From contig CAZSDV010000017.1 in the NCBI GenBank assembly GCA_964605715.1, forward strand, positions 1-36,564: DNA of 36,564 nt, read 5' to 3'. The position numbers and the translations under genes were made by a program. Below are positions 1-7,788 of this stretch, piece after piece. The DNA comes from JAPUME01 sp964605715 (GTDB taxonomy: Bacteria > Acidobacteriota > Terriglobia > UBA7540 > JAPUME01). Within the stretch, counting starts at the first letter, position 1. The number at the start of each line of letters is the position of its first letter. A model generated the notes under the pieces. It was not told the DNA's origin, did not search any database, and worked only from the letters and a program-made list of their open reading frames with translations.

Positions 1-163
1 TAATTTATTCTTACATATTAAAAAATATGTTTCATCCTTGAGAGTTTTGTCTTGTATGTTCTCTGTTCTTTTTGAGGATAAGAAACTAAATAATCACTTC
101 TGCAATTAAGAATAAAAGTTAAATATGTATCTTTATTGCGTAATGCGAAATCACTACTCGCAC

Positions 164-1958
164 TTATTCCACAGTAACGCTTTTGGCCAGGTTCCGGGGT
201 TGGTCGATTTCACAACCTCGTCTGGTGGCGCAGTAGTAAGCAAAGAGCTGCAGAGGAAGGACAGTCAGGAGGGGTGAGAGAAGGTCAAGGGTTTTGGGTA
301 CCGTGATTACGTCATCAGCTAACTTTCTAATGGTTTTATTGCCGGCAGAAGTAATGGCGATTACCTTACCATCGCGAGCTTTAATCTCCTGGATATTACT
401 GATCACTTTCTCATAGGAGTTGCCATCGGGTGCAAGTGCCAGGGTTGGAAAATAGGGATCAATTAAGGCAATGGGGCCATGTTTCATTTCGCCCGCAGCA
501 TAACCCTCAGCATGTATGTAGGCAACCTCCTTGAGTTTTAGTGCTCCCTCTATTGCTATGGGGTATTGATACTTGCGACCAATAAATAGGAAGTGCCGGT
601 ATTCGTAATAGGATTCGGTTAACTTTTCAATGACGTCAGCTTCGCTAAGTATTTTGCGCATTTTTTCGGGAATCCGCACCATTTCCTGAATGATACTTGC
701 ACCTTCGCTGTAAGAGAGATTTTGTGCCCGACCTACCCAGAGGGCCATGAGTAGCAGCCCAGTCAACTGAGTGGTGAAGGACTTAGTTGAAGCCACACCA
801 ATCTCCATGCCTGCATGTGTATAGATGCCTGCCTCGGACTCACGCGCAATCGAGCTGCCTACTACATTTACCATTCCTAGCACTAATGCGCCTTTGCGTT
901 TAGCCTCACGAAGCGCTGCTAAAGTGTCAGCTGTTTCTCCCGACTGACTAATGGCAAGTACGGCAGTGTTATTTTTTAGATTCAACCTACGGTAACGGAA
1001 CTCCGATGCCAGTTCGTTTTCAATAGTCATATCNNNNNNNNNNAGGGTTTCGAAAACGTAGCGACCGTAGAGCCCAGCGTAGTGGCTGGTGCCACAGGAG
1101 ATGATAATCAGGTGGCGGACATTATGCAGGCGATCAGCTACTGGCTCCAGGCCTCCTAGCTTTGCTGTTCCTTCCGGGTGGTTGAGCCTTCCGCGCAGGG
1201 TGTTTTCGACAGCTTCGGGTTGCTCGTGAATTTCTTTAAGCATGTAGTGAGGAAAGCCTTTTTTGTTAGGGGTGCCTATGTCGTGAGCAAGCGTTTCAAC
1301 TGGCCGGCTTATGGGTGTATTTCCAAGCGTAGTGATGGAAAATTCGCTTCCATAGAGGTGGGCAACTTCGTCATCTTCAAGATAAAGAACCTGTTTGGTG
1401 TGAAGTGCTAGGGCAGAAATGTCAGAAGCGGCCATGGCCTCGTTTTCTCCGATGCCAAGAATCATTGGTGANNNNNNNNNNAGCAATACCAAAGGTTCCT
1501 TCAATAAAAGACAAGGCTTTCTGGACGGCCAAATTAAGATTACCATCGTAATTCTCTTCAATCAGGTGTGCTAAGACTTCTGTGTCAGTTTCGGAGCGAA
1601 AGATGTGCCCCTTTTCTCCAAGGTCTTCCTTGAGCTTTCCAAAATTCTCAATGATACCGTTGTGGACTACAAAGAGAGAATTTTTGCAGTCGGTGTGCGG
1701 GTGGGCATTAGCTTCAGTTGGCTTGCCATGAGTGGCCCAGCGTGTGTGAGCTATACCTGCATTTCCATTTTCAGGGTCAGCTGGAAGTTTTGACTCAAGA
1801 GCACTTACCTTCCCGGCTGATTTCAATAGAAAAGCACCTGAGTTCTGAAGGATGGCGACACCGCTAGAATCATAACCACGGTACTCGAGCCTTTTCAGTC
1901 CCTCAACAAGAATCGGCAACGCTAAACGTTTTCCCACGCATGCAATAATGCCACACAT
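164..1958 (-). CDS. glmS: Glutamine--fructose-6-phosphate aminotransferase (isomerizing), interrupted by two assembly gaps
   Basis: Makes glucosamine-6-phosphate from fructose-6-phosphate and glutamine, the first step to UDP-GlcNAc for peptidoglycan and lipopolysaccharide. The chosen start gives MCGIIACVGKR, placing the nucleophile Cys at residue 2 as the family requires after Met removal; AAGGAAG lies just upstream. A longer in-frame start at 2051 would bury that Cys. The N-terminal glutaminase domain carries EYRGYDSSG and HTRWATHG. Two SIS domains follow (SCGTSHYAG, SQSGETADT) and the end is DQPRNLAKSVTVE, typical for GlmS. Ns at 1472-1481 break the frame: between FIEGTFGIA and SPMILGIGENE about 16 family residues are missing, so the real gap is larger than 10 bases. 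The second gap (1034-1043) keeps frame. I see no glmS ribozyme in the leader. The gene is divergent from secA. The break is almost certainly an assembly artefact. Confidence 0.95.
1034..1043. other. Assembly gap (10 N) inside glmS
   Basis: Ten Ns between the end of the glutaminase/SIS linker and the ELASEFRYRR motif. Reading frame is preserved across it on the minus strand and the spacing roughly suits the family, so the true size may be close to 10. Confidence 0.95.
1472..1481. other. Assembly gap (10 N) inside glmS that breaks the frame
   Basis: Ten Ns between codons for FGIA and SPMILGIG on the minus strand. The two sides are in different frames, and about 16 residues normally found between these motifs are absent. 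The 10-N run is therefore a placeholder, not a measured length. Confidence 0.9.
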
Positions 1959-2133
1959 AAGCTTCCTTGGGCCGCGCGTGACCATCAGGGGCGTTATTGA
2001 GGATTCATGCCTCTCCGCGCTGGCTTGAGGCGTAAGCCTAACACTTTCCACTCTCTACCGACAACCAGGAACAATAATTCTTAGGGTTCCTTAAACACAT
2101 TAACGGTTAACGGAGATTGAATGGTGACGTTGC

Positions 2134-2162
2134 TTGACCCTCATCACATACCCTCGTAAAAT
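2134..2162 (+). promoter_or_regulatory. Predicted sigma-70-type promoter of secA
   Basis: TTGACC at 2134-2139, a 17-base spacer and TAAAAT at 2157-2162, each box 5/6 to consensus. Transcription would start near 2169, about 84 bases before the secA ATG. The same box pair and spacing recur before mltD and aroC. Confidence 0.6.
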
Positions 2163-2252
2163 CAATCCATTGAAACTTTTGGTGCGCTCCTTTTGTAGAG
2201 AGAGAGGGGGGATTACTGGAAGCTGTTTTAAGGAAGTGGATTACAGGTCCTA

Positions 2253-5200
2253 ATGAAACTATTTAGTGCATTTCTCAATAAAGTTATCGGAACCAGGAAC
2301 GAACGAGAGCTGAAGCGTATCAGTTCGATGCTCGAGACCGTGAACAGTCTTGAGCCTGAGATGCAAAAACTCACCGATGCGGATTTTCCTGCAAAGACTG
2401 AAAATTTTCGGAAGCGCATTGTTGGCGGAGAAACCCTGGATGATTTGCAAGGGGAAGCCTTTGCTTTGTGTCGTGAGGCGGCAAGGCGAACGCTTAACAT
2501 GCGGCACTTTGACGTGCAGCTGATTGGCGGTGCAGTGTTGCACGAGGGTAAGATAGCCGAGATGAAGACTGGGGAAGGAAAAACACTTGTCGCTACCTTG
2601 CCCATTTACCTGAACGCGCTCGAAGGGAGAGGTGTCCATCTTATTACAGTTAACGACTATCTAGCGCGTCGTGATGCGGCCTGGATGGGTCCAATATACA
2701 ATTTGCTTGGCATGTCCGTTGGAGTTGTTGTCCATGGCCAGGAAGATGAAGAACGCAGCGCAGCATATAAGACTGATGTGACTTATGGAACCAATAACGA
2801 GTTCGGTTTTGATTTTCTTCGCGACAACATGAAGTTTGAACTTGAGGGTTGCGTCCAGCGCGCGCACCACTATGCGATTGTGGATGAGGTAGACTCAATT
2901 CTGGTTGATGAGGCTCGTACGCCGCTAATTATTTCTGGCGCATCGGAAGAATCTACCGAGAAATACTACCGTATCGACAAGGTCATCCCCTCACTAAATC
3001 AAAAAGACCACTTTGAAGTCGACGAAAAGCATCGGACGGTTACGCTGAACGAGGAAGGTGTAGCGAAAGTTGAAAAGCTCGTGGGCATTGAAAACCTTTA
3101 TGACCCTGCGAATATCGAGATTGTTCACCATGTCTATCAAGGGCTAAAAGCCCATACAATCTTTAAGCGGGACCGTGATTACGTGGTTAAAGATGGTGGC
3201 GTAATGATTGTTGATGAATTTACGGGTCGCTTAATGCCTGGCCGCCGATGGAGTGATGGACTGCACCAGGCTGTAGAAGCCAAAGAAGGGGTCAAAATCG
3301 AACGGGAAAATCAGACTCTGGCTACCATTACTTTCCAGAACTATTTCCGGATGTACAACAAGCTGGCTGGTATGACTGGTACAGCCGAAACAGAAGCCGC
3401 AGAGTTTGAAAAGATTTATAATCTGGAAGTCCTAGTCATTCCTACCAATAAGACTTTGATTCGTAATGAGTTTCCGGATGTGGTTTACCGAACTGAACGC
3501 GAGAAATTTGACGCGGTGGTGGAAGAGATCCAGGAATGCCACCTACGAGGCCAACCAACTCTGGTAGGCACCATCGCTATTGAGAAATCCGAGCGACTAA
3601 GCCAACAATTGCGCAAGGCTGGAGTTCTACCGGAGTTGGTGAAGAAGGCCTCCCGGAAGTTGGATCTTGAGGGCCAGAAGTTGAAGAACTGGGCCGAAAA
3701 TCTTGCTCAAAGGCATAGCCGGGCGATGAATTGGCTGATTGGGGCTGATCTGACCACTACAGAACTTGTCTCTATCCTCGATCAGGGTAGATTCAAAAAC
3801 TTTGCTAGCTCGCCGGATAGAAATCATAAAGACTTAATAGGTGCATTGCTGAAAGAAGGTAAGGCAGATACTGCTCGACGGCAAGCCTTAGAGCAGGCAG
3901 CCAAGGATTCACTGGTTCCTCAACTGATCGAATTTGCCAAGTTTGCGAGCGAAAAGAGTTCGTCCCTTCTTGATGTATTAATTAAGTTGAGAGTCACACC
4001 AGAGCGATTATTTAAGGTGCTACAGAATAACGAACTCAAACACAAGGTATTGAATGCTAAACAGCATGAGCGCGAGGCAGAGATTGTTGCTCAGGCTGGA
4101 CGCTTGGGCTCTGTTACTATCTCGACCAACATGGCTGGACGCGGTACCGACATTGTTCTGGGTGGCAACGCCCAGTTTTTGGCGCAAGATTCTTTACCTA
4201 AAAATGGCGGTGATCCCAACTCTTCTACTTACAAAGAAGGACTGTCAGCTCTTGAAAAAATCCAGGGTCAAGTTGATGAAGAGCGGAACGAAGTCGTGGA
4301 TGTTGGGGGCCTTCATATCCTTGGAACTGAGCGACATGAGTCGCGCCGGATTGACAACCAGCTGAGAGGTAGGGCCGGACGGCAAGGGGATCCTGGCTCA
4401 TCTCGTTTTTATTTATCGCTTGAAGATGATCTGTTACGTATTTTTGCTGGCGAGCGTATCTCGCGCATTATGCACAAACTAGGCATGGAGGAAGGTGTAC
4501 CGATCGAATCACGCTTGATATCCAAGCGTATTGAGGCTGCACAGAAGACTGTGGAGGCCCAGAATTTTGAGTCTCGCAAACACCTGCTTGAATATGACGA
4601 TGTGATGAACAAGCAACGGGAAACGATTTATGGTTTACGCCGCCGCCTCCTTGAGGGCAAGGAACAAAAAGAGTATCTGATGGAGGCCAGCGGCCGGGTA
4701 GCGGATTGGCTGCTTGAAACCCATTGCCCGAAGAATACGCAGGCTGACCAGTGGGCGCCGGAGACTCTTCTTAAGGAATTTTGGAACCGGTTCGGGATTG
4801 ACCTGAAAGATCGCTCACTACCCTTTGAAGTTAAGCAGTATGAATCGCTTCGTGATCAACTTACCCAGATTGTGCGGGACCACTATGGGGAGCGCGAAAA
4901 AGCGATTGGATTAGAGCGCATGCGCTGGTATGAACGCATGACCTTATTGCAGGTGGTTGACAAGCAGTGGAAAGACCATCTGTTGACGATGGATCACCTC
5001 AAGGAAGGCATTGGGCTTCGTGGTTACGGCCATCGAGATCCTCTGGTTGAGTACAAACGGGAATCGTTCAGCATGTTTGAGGACATGATGGACCGCGTAG
5101 AAGACGAAACCCTGCGTTACCTTTTCCTAATGCGGACGGCAGACGAAGAGGAAGTTCTAATTCGTGAATATCAACAGCGGAAGCGGCGTGAGGCAGCACA

Positions 5201-5384
5201 GCTCCGCTTTAGTGGGGGTGAGGTGGCAGCCAAGCCTAAAACGGTTGTCCGCGGACAAAAAGTGGGCCGTAACGATCCATGTCCATGTGGGAGTGGAAAG
5301 AAGTACAAGAAGTGTCACGGAGCCTCCACCTCCGGACAAGCTGAAGGGAGCGACGATGCTGCACCTCTCGAAGCTTCTGCATAG
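2253..5384 (+). CDS. secA: Protein translocase ATPase SecA with a large NBD2 insertion
   Basis: Motor ATPase that drives unfolded preproteins through SecYEG. 1043 residues, against about 840-900 in E. coli and B. subtilis. The ATG follows TTTTAAGGAAG and AGGT. Visible parts: N-terminal helix, Walker A (MKTGEGKT), DEVDSILVDEARTPLIISG, preprotein-binding region, FQNYFRMYNKLAGMTGTA, TNMAGRGTDI, TERHESRRIDNQLRGRAGRQGD, helical scaffold/wing, and a C-terminal zinc-binding tail (CPCGSGKKYKKCHG) for SecB or lipid contact. Residues about 459-595, between EKSERLSQQLRKAGV and KHKVLNAKQHE, form an extra stretch of about 137 residues, rich in Leu, Lys, Glu and Ala and probably helical; the canonical protein joins these motifs with about three residues. 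This is separate from the E. coli variable subdomain, which lies after TNMAGRGTDI. All core motifs are intact, so the protein should work. A frataxin-like gene follows 63 bases downstream. Confidence 0.97.
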   Translation: MKLFSAFLNKVIGTRNERELKRISSMLETVNSLEPEMQKLTDADFPAKTENFRKRIVGGETLDDLQGEAFALCREAARRTLNMRHFDVQLIGGAVLHEGKIAEMKTGEGKTLVATLPIYLNALEGRGVHLITVNDYLARRDAAWMGPIYNLLGMSVGVVVHGQEDEERSAAYKTDVTYGTNNEFGFDFLRDNMKFELEGCVQRAHHYAIVDEVDSILVDEARTPLIISGASEESTEKYYRIDKVIPSLNQKDHFEVDEKHRTVTLNEEGVAKVEKLVGIENLYDPANIEIVHHVYQGLKAHTIFKRDRDYVVKDGGVMIVDEFTGRLMPGRRWSDGLHQAVEAKEGVKIERENQTLATITFQNYFRMYNKLAGMTGTAETEAAEFEKIYNLEVLVIPTNKTLIRNEFPDVVYRTEREKFDAVVEEIQECHLRGQPTLVGTIAIEKSERLSQQLRKAGVLPELVKKASRKLDLEGQKLKNWAENLAQRHSRAMNWLIGADLTTTELVSILDQGRFKNFASSPDRNHKDLIGALLKEGKADTARRQALEQAAKDSLVPQLIEFAKFASEKSSSLLDVLIKLRVTPERLFKVLQNNELKHKVLNAKQHEREAEIVAQAGRLGSVTISTNMAGRGTDIVLGGNAQFLAQDSLPKNGGDPNSSTYKEGLSALEKIQGQVDEERNEVVDVGGLHILGTERHESRRIDNQLRGRAGRQGDPGSSRFYLSLEDDLLRIFAGERISRIMHKLGMEEGVPIESRLISKRIEAAQKTVEAQNFESRKHLLEYDDVMNKQRETIYGLRRRLLEGKEQKEYLMEASGRVADWLLETHCPKNTQADQWAPETLLKEFWNRFGIDLKDRSLPFEVKQYESLRDQLTQIVRDHYGEREKAIGLERMRWYERMTLLQVVDKQWKDHLLTMDHLKEGIGLRGYGHRDPLVEYKRESFSMFEDMMDRVEDETLRYLFLMRTADEEEVLIREYQQRKRREAAQLRFSGGEVAAKPKTVVRGQKVGRNDPCPCGSGKKYKKCHGASTSGQAEGSDDAAPLEASA

Positions 5385-5447
5385 CTAGGTGGTTACCTGA
5401 TTATTTAGGGCTACTGTTCCATAGAAAAAAAGAGGGGGGAGGGAGTA

Positions 5448-5798
5448 ATGTCTGAGAGACTCGAAGAAAAGGCTTTTCAGGAGAATGCAGAAAGAACTAT
5501 CCGTGAGATGGAAAACGCTCTGGGGCGGCTTGAAGACGATTACGAATTAGAGGTAGACAATGAGGGCGGCGCACTGAAGGTATCATTTGAGGAACCGCCA
5601 GGGACTTTCGTTATTAGCCCGAATGGTTCGGCACGTCAGATATGGGTCTCGGCTCTTGCCACTAGCTTCAAACTTGATTGGTCAGAGGAAAAGGGAACCT
5701 TTGTCTTTGCAAGCGAAAATGGACTCGAAGGTCTTCGCGAACTTCTTTCCCGCCTTGTTACTGAGCAATTGAGGAGCCCTACTCTCGTTTCGGTTTAG
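5448..5798 (+). CDS. cyaY: Frataxin/CyaY-like iron-binding protein
   Basis: A 116-residue protein matching the frataxin fold: an N-terminal acidic helix with many Glu/Asp (residues 1-33), then beta strands ELEVDNEGGALKVSFEE, TFVISPNGSARQIWVSAL (residues 53-70, the most conserved part of the family, which has Q-x-W-L/V), FKLDW and TFVFAS, and a C-terminal helix GLRELLSRLVTEQL. Frataxins bind iron through the acidic ridge and modulate cysteine desulfurase in Fe-S cluster assembly. Length fits bacterial CyaY (about 106-115). A strong GGGGGAGGGAG ribosome site precedes the ATG. It probably shares the secA transcript. Its stop overlaps the stop of the convergent hydrolase gene in TTAG. No isc or suf gene is in the window, so the role rests on fold resemblance alone. 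Confidence 0.75.
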   Translation: MSERLEEKAFQENAERTIREMENALGRLEDDYELEVDNEGGALKVSFEEPPGTFVISPNGSARQIWVSALATSFKLDWSEEKGTFVFASENGLEGLRELLSRLVTEQLRSPTLVSV

Positions 5799-6640
5799 TT
5801 CTCCTTATGTGATAAATCTATAAATCTCCGCATCTGGCTCAGGTAGTTTTCTCTTTCAATGACATGTATGTCATTGTGGCCGGCACCTTTTACTGGGGAA
5901 AAAATTTTCGGCTCGTTCGCTGCCTCAAACAGGTTTTTTCCCATCTTGAAAGGTACGGTATCATCTTGGGTCCCATGGAAAATTAGTACAGGTACCTGGA
6001 TTCTTCCTATTTTTCCAAGGTTGTCAAAGCGAGTGCGAGGAAAGTATTCGATGAAGGGAATACGAAACATCTTTCGAGCCATAGCTCGCGCACTGGTGAA
6101 CGGTGCGGAAAGAATCAGTCCTGCACACCTTTTGCGGGCAGCCAGATCAATTGCAACAGCGCTACCGAGAGAGATCCCGTAGATTATTATCTGGGCTGGG
6201 TGAAATCCTTTTTCCTCAGCAAGAAAATGATAAGCGGCATCCGCGTCTCTATAAATACCCTCTTCATTTGGGGAGCCTTCGCTTTTTCCGTAACCTCGAT
6301 AGTCAATGGAAAAAATATTTATACCAAGTAGAGATAAGGTTTGAAGATGTCCCAGCCGATCGGTCAGGTTTCCAGCATTGCCGTGAAACCAAAGCAGGAC
6401 AGAATCGCTCTCGAGGGCAGGATAAAACCAGCCATGAATGCGCTTGCCGTCAGAGGTTGCAAGGAAAACATTTTCTAGATTCAGCCCGTAGTGTGATGCT
6501 CCGCTAAAATTTTCAGGGAACTGGGTAGGGAAGTAAGCAAGGCGATTTTCCATTAACCGGACAATAAGTCCCATAACCAATAAGAGCGCCACCAGAATAA
6601 GTATTAGGGGCATGAAACGTTTTACCAGAAAAAGCCTCAC
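5795..6640 (-). CDS. Membrane-anchored alpha/beta hydrolase (BEM46/ABHD13-like)
   Basis: About 281 residues from a GTG start at 6640; a TTG nine codons upstream is possible but lacks support. An N-terminal hydrophobic helix (LILILVALLLVMGLIVRLM) anchors it to the inner membrane with the catalytic domain outside. The hydrolase core shows WFHGNAGN (oxyanion region), YRGYGKSEGSPNEEG, the nucleophile elbow GISLGS (Ser), FHGTQDDTVP (acid) and GAGHNDIH (His), so the full Ser-Asp-His triad is present. This is the BEM46/ABHD13 subfamily of serine hydrolases; the substrate is unknown, with lipid esters or peptides plausible. It lies downstream of larB on the same strand with about 85 bases between, so co-transcription is likely. 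Its end overlaps cyaY by four bases, tail to tail. Confidence 0.85.
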   Translation of the reverse strand: MRLFLVKRFMPLILILVALLLVMGLIVRLMENRLAYFPTQFPENFSGASHYGLNLENVFLATSDGKRIHGWFYPALESDSVLLWFHGNAGNLTDRLGHLQTLSLLGINIFSIDYRGYGKSEGSPNEEGIYRDADAAYHFLAEEKGFHPAQIIIYGISLGSAVAIDLAARKRCAGLILSAPFTSARAMARKMFRIPFIEYFPRTRFDNLGKIGRIQVPVLIFHGTQDDTVPFKMGKNLFEAANEPKIFSPVKGAGHNDIHVIERENYLSQMRRFIDLSHKEN

Positions 6641-6725
6641 ATTGACGCCTGCTCTCGTGCCGTACAAGACCTGCTTCCAAAGTAATTTCCCTCTACGGTT
6701 TTTTTTGGCGGAAGAGAAATCTAGC

Positions 6726-7529
6726 CTAACGGTTAATCATACTAGCCAGGCAGCCTGCGCCAAAGCCATTGTCAATATTGACGACGGCGACGTTCGGGGC
6801 GCAACTGTTTAACATGCCAAGCAGCGCGGCCAGACCTTGAAAACTTGCGCCATAGCCGATACTGGTTGGTACGGCAATCACTGGAATGCCAACTAATCCT
6901 CCAACCACACTTGGTAAAGCTCCTTCCATCCCAGCCACGCAGATGATGGCACGTGCTTTGCGAAGAATCCTTATTTGATCAAGGAGTCTGTGTAGTCCTG
7001 CAACACCAACGTCATAGATGGCTTTTACGTGGTTCCCCATGATCTTGGAAGTGACTAGAGCCTCTTCAGCTACCGGAATGTCTGCGGTTCCGGCAGAGAC
7101 TACCAAAATGGTTCCACGACCTCTGTTTTTCCGCTCACGTTCGATGGTGATAGATCCTGAAAGTTCATGGAACTTGGCCTTGGGAGCGACCTTTTTGACT
7201 TGCTGGTAGAATTCCTTATTTCCACGGGTGATTAGTATGTTATGTCGTTTGGCCATCATTTTTTCAACGATGCTTTCCACTTGCCCTGGGGTTTTGCCTT
7301 GAGCAAAGATAACCTCTGGGAATCCCTGACGCAGCGTTCGGTGATGGTCTATTTTGACAAAGCCCAGGTCTTCAAACGGGAGATTGCGTAGTTGCTCCAT
7401 GGCCTGGCTGATGCTGAGGCGGCCACCTCTGACTTGCTTTAGCAGTTTGGTGATTTCTTCAGGAGTCAAATTGAGTTCCTTGCGGATGGTATCAAGGTTA
7501 AGTAGTTTTGATGGAAACCATCCCAACAA
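6726..7529 (-). CDS. larB: Nickel-pincer cofactor biosynthesis protein LarB
   Basis: LarB carboxylates and hydrolyses nicotinic acid adenine dinucleotide, the first step in making the nickel-pincer nucleotide of lactate racemase and related LarA epimerases. Family marks: an N-terminal helical segment with GRLSISQAMEQLRNLPFEDLGF, DHHRTLRQGFPEVIFAQGKTP, and a PurE-like C-terminal domain with VSAGTADIPVAEEA, YDVGVAGLHRLL, CVAGMEGALPSVVGGL, PTSIGYGASFQGL and a final NIDNGFGAGCLA. 267 residues is normal. No ATG is available in frame near the start: two adjacent TTG codons (7529 and 7526) are the best candidates, with no clear ribosome site, and a stop lies a few codons upstream. No larA, larC or larE is visible here. 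It is divergent from mltD. Confidence 0.9.
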   Translation of the reverse strand: MLGWFPSKLLNLDTIRKELNLTPEEITKLLKQVRGGRLSISQAMEQLRNLPFEDLGFVKIDHHRTLRQGFPEVIFAQGKTPGQVESIVEKMMAKRHNILITRGNKEFYQQVKKVAPKAKFHELSGSITIERERKNRGRGTILVVSAGTADIPVAEEALVTSKIMGNHVKAIYDVGVAGLHRLLDQIRILRKARAIICVAGMEGALPSVVGGLVGIPVIAVPTSIGYGASFQGLAALLGMLNSCAPNVAVVNIDNGFGAGCLASMINR

Positions 7530-7697
7530 TCTACCATGCTTTCAGTCAGAGTGGAATCAGGCAACAGTGAAGAGTTGTAACGAGCGCGAGTAATCTTTAC
7601 ACTATACCCTTTGTTTGGTTCAGGTAGCAGTCTAACAGCCTAGTGGTATGGAGGCCCTGAGCTAGCTTCCACCTGAAAAGAATGTCTGGAATCGGTA

Positions 7698-7726
7698 TTG
7701 ACCCGTGTCAAGCGGCCAAGTAAAAT
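7698..7726 (+). promoter_or_regulatory. Predicted sigma-70-type promoter of mltD
   Basis: TTGACC at 7698-7703, a 17-base spacer, TAAAAT at 7721-7726. Start of transcription would be near 7733, so the in-frame GTG at 7705 cannot be the translation start; this supports GTG at 7789. Confidence 0.6.
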
Positions 7727-7788
7727 TGAGCTCTCCTTTCTTAGGGAGTTGCCTGGTGTGTTGGGACAGGAAGGAGGAATTTGGATTC

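Noticed and set aside
1..163. AT-only palindrome ACATATT-AAAA-AATATGT at 13-30 as glmS terminator
   Set aside because: No GC in the stem and no T run in the right place; too weak to call.
1178..1411. Plus-strand open frame of 77 codons across glmS
   Set aside because: Antisense to a conserved coding sequence; no recognisable protein.
1422..1561. glmS as two genes or a frameshifted pseudogene
   Set aside because: The break coincides exactly with a 10-N gap and family residues are missing there; it is an assembly problem.
1959..2130. glmS ribozyme in the leader of glmS
   Set aside because: None of the conserved ribozyme core pattern is visible on the minus strand.
6103..6507. Plus-strand open frame of 134 codons across the alpha/beta hydrolase
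   Set aside because: The opposite strand has a complete catalytic triad; this frame has no recognisable features.
7705..7788. GTG at 7705 as the start of mltD
   Set aside because: It lies inside the predicted promoter, and the extra 28 residues spoil the lipoprotein signal; GTG at 7789 has AAGGAGG upstream.
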